Of a stretch of DNA of 64,000 nucleotides, positions 43,744 through 53,851 are shown piece by piece. The notes beneath the pieces were generated by a model. It saw only the letters and a list, made by a program, of their open reading frames with translations, made no database searches and was not told the origin of the DNA. The DNA is from Lachnospiraceae bacterium P6B14 (GTDB taxonomy: Bacteria; Bacillota; Clostridia; Lachnospirales; Lachnospiraceae): contig JHWZ01000007.1 of NCBI GenBank assembly GCA_000687695.1, positions 1 to 64,000 of the forward strand, in the 5' to 3' direction. Position numbers and translations under genes: made by a program. Every line of letters starts with the position of its first letter. The first letter of the stretch is position 1.

Positions 43744-45429
43744 ATGAAGATGAAAAAGGTTAAGTCGGATATTGATATCGCTAAAAGCGCTAAGCTTAAG
43801 CCGATTACGGAGATTGCCGAGGGGCTCGGGATCTCTGACACGGAGATCGATCCGTACGGCAGATATAAAGCAAAGCTTACGGATGAGCTTATGGACAGGG
43901 TCGAGAGTAACCCTGATGGAAAGCTGATTTTGGTGACTGCGATCAACCCGACGCCGGCAGGAGAGGGAAAGACTACCGTGACTGTTGGTCTCGGTGAGGC
44001 TATGCAGGTTATCGGTAAAAAGGCTATTATCGCGCTCAGAGAGCCTTCTTTGGGACCTTGTTTCGGTCTGAAGGGTGGTGCTGCAGGTGGCGGATACGCA
44101 CAGGTTGTTCCTATGGAGGAGCTGAATCTGCACTTCACAGGTGATTTTCACGCTATCACAGCTGCTAATAACCTTCTGGCTGCTATGCTTGACAACCACA
44201 TCCAGCAGGGGAATGATCTTCGCATCGATCCGAAGCAGATCGTTTGGAAACGCTGCATGGATATAAATGACAGAGTCTTGAGAAACATTACTGTAGGTCA
44301 GGGTCGCAAGGTTGACGGTGTGACCAGAGAGGATCATTTCATCATCACTGTTGCATCTGAGATCATGGCTATTCTCTGCCTGTGTGCAGGTATGAAGGAT
44401 CTGAAGGAGAGACTTTCAAAGGTTATCGTTGCATATACATATGAAGGTAAGCCTGTTACTGCAAAGGATTTGAAGGCTGTCGGCGCTATGGCGGCACTTC
44501 TTAAGGATGCCATCAGACCGAACCTGGTTCAGACTTTAGAGCATACTCCTGCTTTGGTTCACGGCGGACCTTTTGCAAATATCGCTCATGGTTGTAACTC
44601 GATCCGTGCGACGAAGACTGCTCTTAAGCTTGCTGATTATACTATCACAGAGGCGGGATTCGGTGCTGATCTGGGTGCTGAGAAGTTTATGGATATCAAG
44701 TGTCGTTTCGCCGGACTTCATCCGGATGCGGTTGTTCTCGTATGTACTGTGAGAGCGCTTAAGTATAACGGCGGAGTTCCGAAGGATAAGCTGAAAGAAG
44801 AGAATCTCGAGGCATTAAAGACCGGTATTGCGAATCTGGAGAAGCACATCGAGAATATAGCAAAGTTCGATGTGCCATGTATCGTGGCTCTTAACCATAT
44901 TCTTACAGATACAGATGCTGAGATTCAGTATGTCAAGGAGTTCTGTGAGTCGAAGGGAGCCGAGTTTGCGCTTGCCGATGTATGGGCAGACGGTGGCGAC
45001 GGTGGTGTCGAGCTTGCAAATAAGGTTGTTGAGACCATAGAGAAAAAGCCGAGCAAGTATCATCCGCTTTATCCGGATTCGATATCACTCAAGGAAAAAA
45101 TCGAGACCATCGCTACCGAGATTTACGGAGCAGGCAGGGTAGAGTTTTCAAATGAGTCACTGACACAGCTTGCAAAGCTGACAGAGCTTGGATTCGGACA
45201 CTTCCCGGTATGTATGGCGAAAAATCAGTATTCGCTGTCGGATGATAAGTCCGTACTCGGACGTCCTATAGATCATGTGGTACACATAAGAGAGGTATAT
45301 GTAAGTGCCGGAGCCGGATTCGTCGTAGCTCTGACAGGCACGATTGTGACTATGCCGGGACTTCCGAAGAAGCCTGCGGCAGAGCACGTGGATGTAGACG
45401 CACAGGGCAAGATAAAAGGGCTCTTCTAA
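43744..45429 (+). CDS. fhs: Formate-tetrahydrofolate ligase
   Basis: ATP-dependent synthesis of 10-formyl-THF for purine and one-carbon metabolism, or in reverse for ATP. 561 aa, standard length. Signature P-loop [18 protein letters not shown] at residues 71-88, [28 protein letters not shown], and [25 protein letters not shown] precedes ATG 43744 by 7 bp, so the upstream ATG at 43726 is rejected. It supplies the substrate chain for folD (50956). The stop codon lies inside a hairpin shared with the convergent CAP gene. Confidence 0.97.
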   Translation: MKMKKVKSDIDIAKSAKLKPITEIAEGLGISDTEIDPYGRYKAKLTDELMDRVESNPDGKLILVTAINPTPAGEGKTTVTVGLGEAMQVIGKKAIIALREPSLGPCFGLKGGAAGGGYAQVVPMEELNLHFTGDFHAITAANNLLAAMLDNHIQQGNDLRIDPKQIVWKRCMDINDRVLRNITVGQGRKVDGVTREDHFIITVASEIMAILCLCAGMKDLKERLSKVIVAYTYEGKPVTAKDLKAVGAMAALLKDAIRPNLVQTLEHTPALVHGGPFANIAHGCNSIRATKTALKLADYTITEAGFGADLGAEKFMDIKCRFAGLHPDAVVLVCTVRALKYNGGVPKDKLKEENLEALKTGIANLEKHIENIAKFDVPCIVALNHILTDTDAEIQYVKEFCESKGAEFALADVWADGGDGGVELANKVVETIEKKPSKYHPLYPDSISLKEKIETIATEIYGAGRVEFSNESLTQLAKLTELGFGHFPVCMAKNQYSLSDDKSVLGRPIDHVVHIREVYVSAGAGFVVALTGTIVTMPGLPKKPAAEHVDVDAQGKIKGLF

Positions 45430-45443
45430 ACACTACGTGTTTA
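45427..45443. terminator. Perfect hairpin containing both convergent stop codons
   Basis: TAAACAC-TAC-GTGTTTA. The fhs stop TAA is 45427-45429, and the CAP stop reads as CTA at 45433-45435. A TTTTT run follows at 45451-45455 on the + strand after a 7-bp gap. It is a likely weak bidirectional terminator. Confidence 0.5.
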
Positions 45444-46176
45444 TCAGAGTTTTTGGTGAGTTTTCGAAGAATACCGCGCACCAGGTCGATTTCGTCAATG
45501 CGATCGCCCCGCAGCGGTATTCTTTTCTTAACATGTTTTTTCTGTGACGATCAGAGTTTTTCCATAGCTTTACAGCCATTGCGGGCGGATGCGTGACTGT
45601 AGACCAAATCAGGTTTTCTCCGACCTTGATATGTGCAGTATAATAGCTTTGTCCGAAGAACAGCTTGGCATCGTTTTGAAGATTCTGATGTCTGTCGAAT
45701 CCGCTGCTCTTCAGTCTGAACTGAGCGAACCTGTACGCGACATCTGACCACTTGATCGGCTTTTTTTTATGTCTTTTTCTGTACTTATTCTGTCTTTTGA
45801 AGGCAAGCTTAGCGTATTTTTTTTTGTAAGTGACCAGTACTCTGACAGTGAGTTTGCGCCATTTTTTCTTGCCTTTCACTTTATACTTGATATGGAAGAT
45901 GGTTTTTCCGCGGGTTTTCGCTTTAATATCGTAGCTTCCCCAGTATTTATCGATCTTGATGGAGGCGCTGGTTCCGGTTTTCTTGACCTTGTATCTTTTG
46001 AGTCTGTCAGGTTTGGTAAAGCCGGCTCCTCTGGATGATTTGTTTATCATCATATACGATATGGTCTTTGCATTTGAAACCTTACAGCATAGAATCATCG
46101 TGCAGGACATAATGAGAGCAAGAAGAATAAGCGCTGATTCTATATGAAATATCGATTTTTTTGGGGTGCTTGTCAT
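45433..46176 (-). CDS. Secreted CAP-domain protein
   Basis: 247 aa. An N-terminal hydrophobic signal sequence (SALILLALIMSCTMILCC, about residues 13-30) is followed by a basic Lys/Arg-rich region (about 50-130) that resembles Ig-like surface modules. The C-terminal 120 residues fit a CAP/SCP domain: FKRQNKYRKRHKKKPIKWSD, FRLKSSGFDRHQN, VGENLIW, AVKLWKNSDRHRKNMLRKEYRCGAIAL, and WCAVFF. The usual HxxH/Glu cluster is only partly preserved. Function in the family ranges from binding to proteolysis and is unknown here. It has a consensus promoter and a sequestered ribosome site. Confidence 0.8.
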   Translation of the reverse strand: MTSTPKKSIFHIESALILLALIMSCTMILCCKVSNAKTISYMMINKSSRGAGFTKPDRLKRYKVKKTGTSASIKIDKYWGSYDIKAKTRGKTIFHIKYKVKGKKKWRKLTVRVLVTYKKKYAKLAFKRQNKYRKRHKKKPIKWSDVAYRFAQFRLKSSGFDRHQNLQNDAKLFFGQSYYTAHIKVGENLIWSTVTHPPAMAVKLWKNSDRHRKNMLRKEYRCGAIALTKSTWCAVFFENSPKTLINT

Positions 46177-46184
46177 TTTTTTGT

Positions 46185-46200
46185 CTCCTGAGTTTAGGAG
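46185..46200 (-). promoter_or_regulatory. Hairpin covering the CAP gene ribosome binding site
   Basis: On the minus strand CTCCT-aaactc-AGGAG. The AGGAG (46185-46189) is the only Shine-Dalgarno candidate, 8 bp before ATG 46176. Pairing could hold translation down. Confidence 0.5.
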
Positions 46201-46231
46201 CCGTGGCTCGAAAATTGGTTTTGATATTCTG

Positions 46232-46260
46232 ATTATAGATAATCAGATTTAGAATGTCAA
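46232..46260 (-). promoter_or_regulatory. Full-consensus sigma-A promoter of the CAP gene
   Basis: On the minus strand TTGACA (46255-46260), 17-bp spacer, TATAAT (46232-46237). Both hexamers are perfect. Confidence 0.88.
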
Positions 46261-46271
46261 TGAATAAATTC

Positions 46272-46300
46272 TTGAAAAACTCCACAAAATGTAGTATAAT
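46272..46300 (+). promoter_or_regulatory. Promoter of the pyrB operon
   Basis: TTGAAA (46272-46277), 17-bp spacer, perfect TATAAT (46295-46300), 33 bp before ATG 46334. Only 11 bp separate its -35 from that of the divergent CAP promoter. Confidence 0.82.
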
Positions 46301-46333
46301 ATCATAAATGTGTGTTTGAGAGAGGAGGAAGCC

Positions 46334-47257
46334 ATGCGACACCTGATGAATGTACTTGATCTGTCGGTTCAGGAGCTCGATGATCTGCTGGAGCTGGCGG
46401 GTAAAATCTATGATAATCCTGATGAGTACAAGGATGTGTGTTATCGAAAAAAATTGGCGACCTGTTTTTATGAACCAAGCACGAGAACGAGACTCAGCTT
46501 CGAATCAGCGATGCTGAACCTCGGCGGTCAGGTGCTTGGTTTTTCTTCGGCTGATGCGTCATCGGCGGCGAAGGGTGAGAGTGTAGCCGATACGATCAGG
46601 GTTATTTCATCGTACGCCGATATCTGCGCCATGAGGCATCCGAAGGAGGGTGCGCCTTATGTAGCGAGTGTTCATTCGAAAATACCCGTGATAAACGCCG
46701 GTGACGGTGGACACAATCATCCAACTCAGACTCTTACGGATCTGATGACGATCAATAAGCTTAAGGGAAGCTTCAGCGGATTGACAATCGGTTTGTGCGG
46801 TGACCTGAAGTTCGGACGTACCGTGCATTCGCTGGTTGAGGCGATGGTAAGGTATCCTGATGTCCACTTCATCATGATCTCACCTGACGAGTTAAAGATT
46901 CCTGATTATCTGAGAAAGGATATACTTGACAGAAATCTGATCGACTATCGCGAGGTGGGTGTTCTCGAGGATGTTATGCCTGAGCTCGATATCCTGTATA
47001 TGACAAGGGTCCAGAGAGAACGCTTCTTCAATGAGGAAGACTACATCAGGTTGAAGGACAGCTTTATCCTTGACAGAAAGAAGATGGAGCTTGCCCGCGA
47101 TGATATGCTGGTTCTGCATCCGCTGCCTCGTGTGAACGAGATTTCGACGGAGATCGATAATGATCCCAGGGCGGTGTACTTCAAGCAGGCTCAGTTCGGA
47201 GTGTATGTGAGGATGGCACTGATCATGACGCTCCTGAAAGAAGCGGGGTCAATCTGA
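46334..47257 (+). CDS. pyrB: Aspartate carbamoyltransferase catalytic chain
   Basis: Commits carbamoyl phosphate and aspartate to pyrimidine synthesis. 307 aa, normal. Carbamoyl-phosphate motif [16 protein letters not shown], the 80s-loop segment [42 protein letters not shown], and the aspartate-side [21 protein letters not shown] lies directly before ATG 46334. Followed by pyrI, so the holoenzyme should be the allosteric PyrB6-PyrI6 form, regulated by nucleotides. Confidence 0.97.
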   Translation: MRHLMNVLDLSVQELDDLLELAGKIYDNPDEYKDVCYRKKLATCFYEPSTRTRLSFESAMLNLGGQVLGFSSADASSAAKGESVADTIRVISSYADICAMRHPKEGAPYVASVHSKIPVINAGDGGHNHPTQTLTDLMTINKLKGSFSGLTIGLCGDLKFGRTVHSLVEAMVRYPDVHFIMISPDELKIPDYLRKDILDRNLIDYREVGVLEDVMPELDILYMTRVQRERFFNEEDYIRLKDSFILDRKKMELARDDMLVLHPLPRVNEISTEIDNDPRAVYFKQAQFGVYVRMALIMTLLKEAGSI

Positions 47258-47259
47258 TC

Positions 47260-47295
47260 TAAAAATGTACCGATTCGAGTGTCGCGGCATTTTTA
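47260..47295 (+). other. Hairpin between pyrB and pyrI
   Basis: TAAAAATG (47260-47267) pairs with CATTTTTA (47288-47295), with an inner CCG/CGG. It might lower pyrI expression or stabilise the pyrB message. There is no T-run after it beyond the stem. Confidence 0.5.
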
Positions 47296-47321
47296 CGGAT
47301 TATAAATGAAAGGATATGTCT

Positions 47322-47765
47322 ATGGAAAACGGAGAACTTAGAATAGGCGGTCTGCAGGAGGGTGTCGTGATCGATCACATCCGTGCGGGCGGCGCTATGG
47401 AGATATACAACTATCTTAACCTGGAGGATCTGGATGCGTCTGTCGCTATCATCAAGAACGCCAGATCGTCGAAGATGGGAAAGAAGGATATTATCAAGAT
47501 CGAGGGGCCGATCACGATCGATCTTGAGATGTTGGGTGTCCTCGACGAGAATATAACCATCGACGTGATCAAAGAAAATAGGATAGTGGAAAAGCGGGTT
47601 TTGCCGCTTCCTGAGGTGGTGACGAATATTATTAAATGTAAGAATCCGCGTTGTATCACTTCCATAGAGCAGGAGCTTCCGCATAAGTTCAAGCTCACTG
47701 ACCGTGATCACAGGGTGTATCGTTGCATGTACTGTGAACAGAGATGGGACAGAAAGAAAAGGTGA
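47322..47765 (+). CDS. pyrI: Aspartate carbamoyltransferase regulatory chain
   Basis: 147 aa allosteric subunit. N-terminal nucleotide-binding domain includes [19 protein letters not shown] and [14 protein letters not shown]. The C-terminal zinc domain has CKNPRC and CMYC (four Cys) that contacts PyrB. ATG 47322 is used because AAAGGA is 8 bp upstream. 47316 is too close to that site. Directly upstream of the hydratase gene (17 bp). Confidence 0.95.
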   Translation: MENGELRIGGLQEGVVIDHIRAGGAMEIYNYLNLEDLDASVAIIKNARSSKMGKKDIIKIEGPITIDLEMLGVLDENITIDVIKENRIVEKRVLPLPEVVTNIIKCKNPRCITSIEQELPHKFKLTDRDHRVYRCMYCEQRWDRKKR

Positions 47766-47782
47766 AAGGAGATCATAGAGAA

Positions 47783-50041
47783 ATGATTAGTTTAAGAGAG
47801 GGTGGAGCGTTTTTAGTTAATGGAGACAAGCTTGTAAGCGAAGGGGCTCCGGAGGCTGCAGGATACGATAAAGAGGCTGCAAAGACCGGAACCATGGCGT
47901 ATGGCATACTTACAAGCCATAATAAATCCGGAGACAATACAAATCTGAATATAAAGTTTGACAAGCTGACTTCGCATGATATCACGTTTGTAGGTATCCT
48001 GCAGACAGCCAGAGCATCAGGACTTGAGAAATTCCCCGTGCCATATGTGCTGACGAACTGCCACAACTCACTTTGTGCTGTAGGTGGTACGATCAATGAG
48101 GATGACCATATGTTTGGTCTGTCATGCGCAAAGAAGTACGGCGGTGTTTATGTACCGCCTCATCAGGCTGTTATCCATCAGTTTGCAAGAGAGATGCTGG
48201 CTGAGGGTGGAGCGATGATCCTCGGATCAGATTCACATACCAGATACGGTGCTCTCGGAACGATGGCTATCGGAGAGGGAGGTCCGGAGATCGTAAAGCA
48301 ACTCCTCGAGCAGACTTATGATATCCCTATGCCGGGTGTGGTTGCCATCTATCTGACCGGTAAGCCTAAAATCGGAGTCGGTCCTCAGGATGTGGCTTTG
48401 GCCATCATCGGGGCTGTTTTTGAAAACGGTTATGTAAATAATAAAGTAATGGAGTTCGTTGGACCGGGTGTCGATAACCTTAGTGTTGACTTCAGAATCG
48501 GTGTGGATGTCATGACAACCGAGACCACGTGCCTTTCATCTATCTGGAAGACTGATGATCAGGTTAAAGATTTCTATGAGATTCATAAGAGACCTGAGGC
48601 ATATAAGGAGCTAAATCCTGCTGATGTTACATACTATGACGGCGTGGTTGAGGTCGATCTGTCGCAGATCAAGCCTATGATCGCTATGCCGTTCCACCCA
48701 AGCAACGTTTATACGATCGAAGAGGTGAATGCAAATCCGGGTGACATATTAAGAGATGTTGAGAAAAAGGCTTTAGTCAGCCTTGATAACAATGATATCG
48801 AGTACAAGCTTACTGACAAAATCCATGACGGTAAGGTGTATGTTGAGCAGGGAGTCATCGCAGGTTGTGCAGGTGGTGGTTTTGAAAACCTTTGTGCTGC
48901 TGCCGATATTCTGAAGGGGCACACGATCGGTTCGGATGCTTTTTCACTCAGTGTATATCCTGCGAGTCAGCCTATTCTTATGGAACTTGTTAAAAATGGC
49001 ACGGTTGCAACATTCCTTGAGGCAGGAGCTACTTTACGTACTGCATTCTGTGGTCCTTGCTTCGGTGCCGGAGACGTGCCGGCAAACAGAGGTCTGTCGA
49101 TCAGACATTCAACCAGAAACTTCCCGAACAGAGAGGGTTCTAAGGTTACAAATGGTCAGATTGCGTCGGTTGCACTGATGGATGCGAGATCTATCGCAGC
49201 AACAGCGGCAAACAAGGGCTATCTGACCGCTGCAACGGATATTGATGTTAATTTCTCGAATCCGAAGTATTTCTTTGACAAGAGTATTTATGATAATCGT
49301 GTATATAACGGTATCGGAAAGGCTGAGCCTGATACGGACATCGTTTTCGGACCGAATATCGTCGATTGGCCGAAAATGTATCCGCTTACGGACAATATCC
49401 TCCTCAAGGTGGTTTCCATGATCCATGATCCCGTAACTACGACAGATGAGCTGATCCCTTCGGGAGAGACCTCGTCATACAGATCGAATCCGCTTGGCTT
49501 GGCCGAGTTTACACTGTCCAGAAAGGATCCGGCTTACGTAGGTAAGGCTAAAGAGGTTCACAAGGCAGAGGTTGCCAGAATCGAGGGCGGGGATATTTTT
49601 GCTGCGGATGATAAACTGGCAGGTGTTTATGATAAGATAAAGACTGTTTCCGATGCTGACCCGAAAGATGTGGAGATCGGTTCGGTTATCTTTGCCGTAA
49701 AACCGGGTGATGGTTCTGCGAGAGAGCAGGCGGCCAGCTGCCAGAGAGTGCTCGGCGGACTTGCAAATATCTCACGTGAGTATGCTACGAAGAGATATCG
49801 CTCTAACCTGATCAACTGGGGTATGCTTCCATTTGTTTATGATGGCGATCTCGTATTTGACAAGGATGATTATATCTTTGTTAAGGATATCAAAAAGGCT
49901 GTCACCGAGAAAATCGATGAGGTCAAGGCTTATGTGATCGGTGATGATGTTAAGGAGATCACTTTGAGACTCGGAGCTCTCACTGATCATGAGCGTGAGA
50001 TCATAAACAAGGGTTGTCTTATCAACTACAACAGGAAATAA
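47783..50041 (+). CDS. Aconitase-family hydratase
   Basis: 752 aa, single-chain aconitase superfamily protein with both Fe-S large domains and the C-terminal swivel domain. Seen: [77 protein letters not shown] (the last two together supply the cluster Cys and substrate Arg/Ser), and swivel [17 protein letters not shown] followed by [10 protein letters not shown]. Likely interconverts citrate and isocitrate or a related 2-hydroxyacid. The substrate is not resolved by sequence. AGGAG is 11 bp before ATG 47783. It is probably in the pyrB transcript. Confidence 0.83.
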   Translation: MISLREGGAFLVNGDKLVSEGAPEAAGYDKEAAKTGTMAYGILTSHNKSGDNTNLNIKFDKLTSHDITFVGILQTARASGLEKFPVPYVLTNCHNSLCAVGGTINEDDHMFGLSCAKKYGGVYVPPHQAVIHQFAREMLAEGGAMILGSDSHTRYGALGTMAIGEGGPEIVKQLLEQTYDIPMPGVVAIYLTGKPKIGVGPQDVALAIIGAVFENGYVNNKVMEFVGPGVDNLSVDFRIGVDVMTTETTCLSSIWKTDDQVKDFYEIHKRPEAYKELNPADVTYYDGVVEVDLSQIKPMIAMPFHPSNVYTIEEVNANPGDILRDVEKKALVSLDNNDIEYKLTDKIHDGKVYVEQGVIAGCAGGGFENLCAAADILKGHTIGSDAFSLSVYPASQPILMELVKNGTVATFLEAGATLRTAFCGPCFGAGDVPANRGLSIRHSTRNFPNREGSKVTNGQIASVALMDARSIAATAANKGYLTAATDIDVNFSNPKYFFDKSIYDNRVYNGIGKAEPDTDIVFGPNIVDWPKMYPLTDNILLKVVSMIHDPVTTTDELIPSGETSSYRSNPLGLAEFTLSRKDPAYVGKAKEVHKAEVARIEGGDIFAADDKLAGVYDKIKTVSDADPKDVEIGSVIFAVKPGDGSAREQAASCQRVLGGLANISREYATKRYRSNLINWGMLPFVYDGDLVFDKDDYIFVKDIKKAVTEKIDEVKAYVIGDDVKEITLRLGALTDHEREIINKGCLINYNRK

Positions 50042-50077
50042 GCTGTGTCCAGGTATTTTTCTGAAAGGAAATGAAAA

Positions 50078-50755
50078 ATGAACGATCAGTATATGATGGC
50101 GCATCAGGAGTATGCTGTGCTGCCGGGTGATGATAATAACCTGTTTGAGGGCAGCAAAGAAGAGTTTACTCATATGATGATGATGTACAATGGCGCGATC
50201 CGTGAGATGAAGACGAAGCTTCAGGTGCTGAATGATGAGCTTTCGATGACGAGAAATCGTAATCCGATCGAGTTTATCGAGACACGTATCAAAAGCCCGG
50301 ACAGTATCGCTACAAAGCTGAAGAAAAAGGGTGTTGCGCTTACCGTTGATAATGTTAAGGAGCATCTTAATGATGTTGCCGGAGTCAGGGTTATCTGCGC
50401 GTTTTTGGATGATATCTATCAGGTTGCTCAGATGTTAGAGGAGCAGGATGATGTCGAGATCATAAAGACGAAGGATTATATCAAAAAGCCCAAGAAAAAC
50501 GGTTACAGAAGCCTTCATCTGATCGCTACAGTGCCTGTGTTTTTCTCGAATGGAAGAGAGGATGTCCGTGTTGAAATCCAGATCAGGACGATCGCGATGG
50601 ACTTTTGGGCGAGTTTGGAGCATTCGGTGAAGTATAAGAGGAATGTCAGGGATGCTGAGGATATCGTCTATGAGTTGAGGGCGTGCGCGGATGTGATCAA
50701 CAGGACCGATGTGCATATGCAATCGATACGCGATAAGATCGAGTACCTGGAATAG
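50078..50755 (+). CDS. Small alarmone synthetase (RelQ/YjbM-like)
   Basis: 225 aa, RelA_SpoT synthetase domain alone, with no HD hydrolase, TGS or ACT region. It transfers pyrophosphate from ATP to GDP or GTP to make (p)ppGpp. Motifs: SIATKLKKKG, DVAGVRVICAFLDDIY, KDYIKKPKKNGYRSLHLIATVPV, VEIQIRTIAMDFWASLEHSVKYK. N-terminal 60 residues form a helical segment used for tetramerisation in RelQ. AAAGGA precedes the start by 8-9 bp. Element E begins 13 bp after its stop. Confidence 0.92.
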   Translation: MNDQYMMAHQEYAVLPGDDNNLFEGSKEEFTHMMMMYNGAIREMKTKLQVLNDELSMTRNRNPIEFIETRIKSPDSIATKLKKKGVALTVDNVKEHLNDVAGVRVICAFLDDIYQVAQMLEEQDDVEIIKTKDYIKKPKKNGYRSLHLIATVPVFFSNGREDVRVEIQIRTIAMDFWASLEHSVKYKRNVRDAEDIVYELRACADVINRTDVHMQSIRDKIEYLE

Positions 50756-50767
50756 TTTGGCACCCGT

Positions 50768-50908
50768 CCATACCGTAGCATCTGTTGATCCTACGGGCTA
50801 CGCTTACGCCATAATGAAACGCAGCACTGCATGGCTCCAAAATACGGAGCCTACGCAGTGGCGTTTCATTGAGGCCCTTCGGATCTAACAGATGTCTACT
50901 CTGTATGG
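50768..50908. repeat. Nested hairpin intergenic element E (family 2, full copy)
   Basis: CCATAC (50768-50773) pairs with GTATGG (50903-50908). CATCTGTT (50779-50786) pairs with AACAGATG (50887-50894), GATCC with GGATC, and GGGC with GCCC. AATGAAACGC (50813-50822) pairs with GCGTTTCATT (50861-50870). The core is CACTGC, AT, GGCTCC, loop AAAATAC, GGAGCC, TAC, GCAGTG (50825-50860). The shell matches B2 in reverse orientation. Fills the gap before folD. Confidence 0.85.
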
Positions 50909-50955
50909 CCGCTTGGAAACTTGTGACAATTATAATAAATTAGGAGAGTTGACCT

Positions 50956-51813
50956 ATGGCTGAAATTATTGACGGGAAAGCGATTTCTGCTCAGATAAAG
51001 GAAGAGTGCAAGGCAAAAGTTGAGAAAGAGAAACTTAACCGATGCTTGGCGGTGGTGCTGGTGGGGGATGATCCGGCATCCGCGGTTTATGTCGGGAATA
51101 AGAAGAAGGCCTGCGAGTTTTGCGGGGTGAAGAGTGTTTCTCATGAGTTACCGGCGAGTACGACTGAAGAAGAGTTGTTGAAGCTGGTGGATGACTTGAA
51201 TAGGGATGACAGTGTTGATGGCATCCTGGTTCAGCTGCCTCTTCCGGTACATATTGATGAAGATAAGGTTATTAAGGCTATTTCGCCTGATAAGGATGTA
51301 GATGGTTTCCATCCGGAGAATGTAGGTAGATTGAGTATCGGTCAGCCGGGCTATCTCTCATGTACGCCGGCAGGGATTATTCAGCTTCTGAAACGATCAA
51401 ACGTTGATATGGATGGAAAAAACTGCGTAGTGATCGGGCGTTCAAATATCGTCGGTAAGCCGATGGCGCTTTTAATGCTTCGTGAAAATGCTACGGTTAC
51501 GGTTTGTCACTCACATACTAAAGACCTTAAAGAAGTGTGCAAACGTGCTGATATCCTGATCGTGGCTATCGGTAAGCCTAAGATGATCGATGCTTCTTAC
51601 GTCAAAGATGGTGCCGTTGTTATCGATGTAGGTATCCATCGTATGGAAAATGGCAAATTATGTGGAGATGTTGACTTCGATTCAGTTGAGCCTGTCGCAT
51701 CCAAGATAACGCCGGTTCCCGGCGGCGTAGGCCCGATGACAATAGCTATGCTCATGCATAACGTCGTTTATGGTAACGGCGCAGATAAAGCCATGCCATA
51801 TGTGGTAATCTAA
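50956..51813 (+). CDS. folD: Methylenetetrahydrofolate dehydrogenase/cyclohydrolase FolD
   Basis: Bifunctional one-carbon enzyme, 285 aa. [35 protein letters not shown] (catalytic Tyr and Lys), [15 protein letters not shown], the NADP site [17 protein letters not shown], and [15 protein letters not shown]. Complements fhs at 43744: fhs makes formyl-THF and FolD reduces it to methylene-THF. GGAGAG is the ribosome site. A TATAAT occurs at 50931-50936 just after element E, but a matching -35 at the right distance is not obvious. Confidence 0.96.
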   Translation: MAEIIDGKAISAQIKEECKAKVEKEKLNRCLAVVLVGDDPASAVYVGNKKKACEFCGVKSVSHELPASTTEEELLKLVDDLNRDDSVDGILVQLPLPVHIDEDKVIKAISPDKDVDGFHPENVGRLSIGQPGYLSCTPAGIIQLLKRSNVDMDGKNCVVIGRSNIVGKPMALLMLRENATVTVCHSHTKDLKEVCKRADILIVAIGKPKMIDASYVKDGAVVIDVGIHRMENGKLCGDVDFDSVEPVASKITPVPGGVGPMTIAMLMHNVVYGNGADKAMPYVVI

Positions 51814-51860
51814 AGACAAATTAGCGCGTCCGATGCGCGGTTGTGATAAAGTGAGGTTTC

Positions 51861-53216
51861 ATGATAACTGTTTTCTTCGCCTCTTTAGGCTGCGATAAAA
51901 ACCTGGTTGATACCGAAAAAATGATGGCGCTTTTACCGGCGCCTGAGTTTGAGTTGACCGAGGATGAGTCTGAGGCCGATGTGATCGTCGTAAATACATG
52001 CGCCTTCATACTGGATGCAAAGCAGGAGAGTATCGAGACTATCCTTGATCTCGCGCAAATGAAAGAGGATGGCCGCTGCAAATCTTTGATAGTGACGGGA
52101 TGTCTTGCTCAGAGATATCAGGATGAAGTAAAGAAAGAAATCCCCGAGGTTGACGTTATCGTAGGAACTACTGCGTTTGACAGTATAGCAGATGTCATCA
52201 GAAACGCAATGGAAGAAAAACATGATTCAAAAAATCCGGATGATATCACTGAAAATGGCGTGTTTAAGCCGCTTGATCACCTGCCGAAAGATTTAACAGG
52301 CCGTGTTCGTACAGGATTCGCCCCATACAGATATTTGAAAATAGCCGAAGGGTGTAATAAACGTTGCACCTACTGTGCAATACCTGACATGAGAGGCCCA
52401 TACAGGTCCGTACCTATGGAGGAGCTTGTAAAAGAAGCCGAGCTTTTGGCCGCTGACGGTGCTGTTGAACTGATCCTGGTCGCACAGGAAACCACGCTGT
52501 ATGGAGTTGATATATATGGCGAAAAACGGCTCCCGGAGTTGCTTCACAAGCTTTGCGCCATCGACGGTATCGAATGGATACGCCTGATGTATTGTTATCC
52601 CGAGGAGATAACGCGCGAGCTTATCGAGACCATGAAAAATGAACCGAAGGTATGCCATTATCTTGATATACCTATCCAGCATGCAGACGATGAAGTGCTC
52701 AGAAGGATGGGAAGACGCACAAATCAAAATGAGCTTGTTGAAAAGATCAATATGATCCGTGATATTCTTCCTGATGTTTCTATCAGAACAACACTTATCA
52801 GCGGTTTTCCGGGCGAGACTGAAGCTCAGCATGATGCATGTACAGACTTCGTAAAGAAGATGCATTTTGACAGGCTGGGCGTGTTTCCTTACTCAGAGGA
52901 GGAGGGTACGCCTGCTGCCGGGTTTGAAGGTAGTATAGACGAGGAAGAGAGAATAAGACGAGCTGATGAGATCATGAAGATTTCACAGGATGTTATTTTT
53001 GAGAAGAACAAAGAACTGATCGGCAAAAAGCTTCAGGTTTTAGTTGAGGGATATCTGCCCGAGGAAGGCTGCTATATGGGACGTAGCTACAGGGATGCGC
53101 CTGAGATCGACGGCTTGGTATTTTTCGAATCCGAAACAGAAAGGTTGACATCAGAGTTGGTTTGCGTTAACATAACAGAGGCCAAGGGTTATGACCTGAA
53201 AGGAGATATCGAATGA
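51861..53216 (+). CDS. rimO: Ribosomal protein S12 methylthiotransferase RimO
   Basis: Radical-SAM enzyme that methylthiolates an aspartate of S12. 451 aa. UPF0004 N-terminal domain with SLGCDKNLVDTEKM, NTCAFILDAKQES and VTGCLAQRY (three cluster Cys), then radical SAM CNKRCTYCAIP, RTTLISGFPGETEAQHD, and a C-terminal TRAM domain. The KNLVD signature separates RimO from MiaB. Overlaps pgsA by 4 bp (ATGA). Confidence 0.95.
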   Translation: MITVFFASLGCDKNLVDTEKMMALLPAPEFELTEDESEADVIVVNTCAFILDAKQESIETILDLAQMKEDGRCKSLIVTGCLAQRYQDEVKKEIPEVDVIVGTTAFDSIADVIRNAMEEKHDSKNPDDITENGVFKPLDHLPKDLTGRVRTGFAPYRYLKIAEGCNKRCTYCAIPDMRGPYRSVPMEELVKEAELLAADGAVELILVAQETTLYGVDIYGEKRLPELLHKLCAIDGIEWIRLMYCYPEEITRELIETMKNEPKVCHYLDIPIQHADDEVLRRMGRRTNQNELVEKINMIRDILPDVSIRTTLISGFPGETEAQHDACTDFVKKMHFDRLGVFPYSEEEGTPAAGFEGSIDEEERIRRADEIMKISQDVIFEKNKELIGKKLQVLVEGYLPEEGCYMGRSYRDAPEIDGLVFFESETERLTSELVCVNITEAKGYDLKGDIE

Positions 53217-53767
53217 ATCTGCCAAATATACTGACTATACTTCGTGTGGCCATGATTCCGCTTTTTGTGGTTGCCATGCTATGCGATTTCCCACAAGGAT
53301 TCCCAAATCCGGACATCGTTGCAGGGTGTATTTTTATTGCGGCCTGCGTTACGGATTTCTTTGATGGTTATCTGGCGAGAAAATACAACCAGATAACCAC
53401 TTTCGGTAAGTTTATGGATCCTTTGGCGGACAAGCTGCTTGTTTGCGCAGCTCTTATATGCTTCTTGGCGGATGAGCATCCGGAGATTCCTGCATGGGTG
53501 GTTATTGTTATCATCAGCCGTGAGTTTATAATCAGCGGATTCCGCCTGGTTGCAGTGGAAAAAGGCGTAACTATCGCTGCAAGCTGGTGGGGGAAAATAA
53601 AGACTTGTTCGCAGATGCTGATGGCGCTGCTTCTGATTTTTCATTTTGAGCATGAGGTTTTCAGGATCATAGATACGATCGTGGTATACTTGGCATTGGT
53701 TCTGACAGTGCTCTCGCTTATAGACTATATCTATAGAAATCGTGCGGTCATGAAGGATATCGAATAA
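53213..53767 (+). CDS. pgsA: CDP-diacylglycerol-glycerol-3-phosphate 3-phosphatidyltransferase
   Basis: Makes phosphatidylglycerol phosphate in the membrane. 184 aa, about five TM helices. N-terminal NLPNILTILRVAMIPLFV and the CDP-alcohol phosphotransferase motif DFFDGYLARKYNQITTFGKFMDPLADKLL (the DG..AR..G..D..D pattern) around residues 43-71. Coupled to rimO by a 4-bp overlap, a common Clostridia pairing. Confidence 0.95.
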   Translation: MNLPNILTILRVAMIPLFVVAMLCDFPQGFPNPDIVAGCIFIAACVTDFFDGYLARKYNQITTFGKFMDPLADKLLVCAALICFLADEHPEIPAWVVIVIISREFIISGFRLVAVEKGVTIAASWWGKIKTCSQMLMALLLIFHFEHEVFRIIDTIVVYLALVLTVLSLIDYIYRNRAVMKDIE

Positions 53768-53851
53768 TTTGGGCTTTTCGCCTATTCTGTCAATAAAGTG
53801 ACAAAAAAATCATCTATAATGTACAGAGTGATCATATATGGGAGGTCAGGT

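Noticed and set aside
50931-50936. TATAAT as a folD promoter
   Set aside because: The nearest -35-like TTGGAA is only 12 bp upstream, too short for sigma-A. It may be chance in an A+T-rich stretch.
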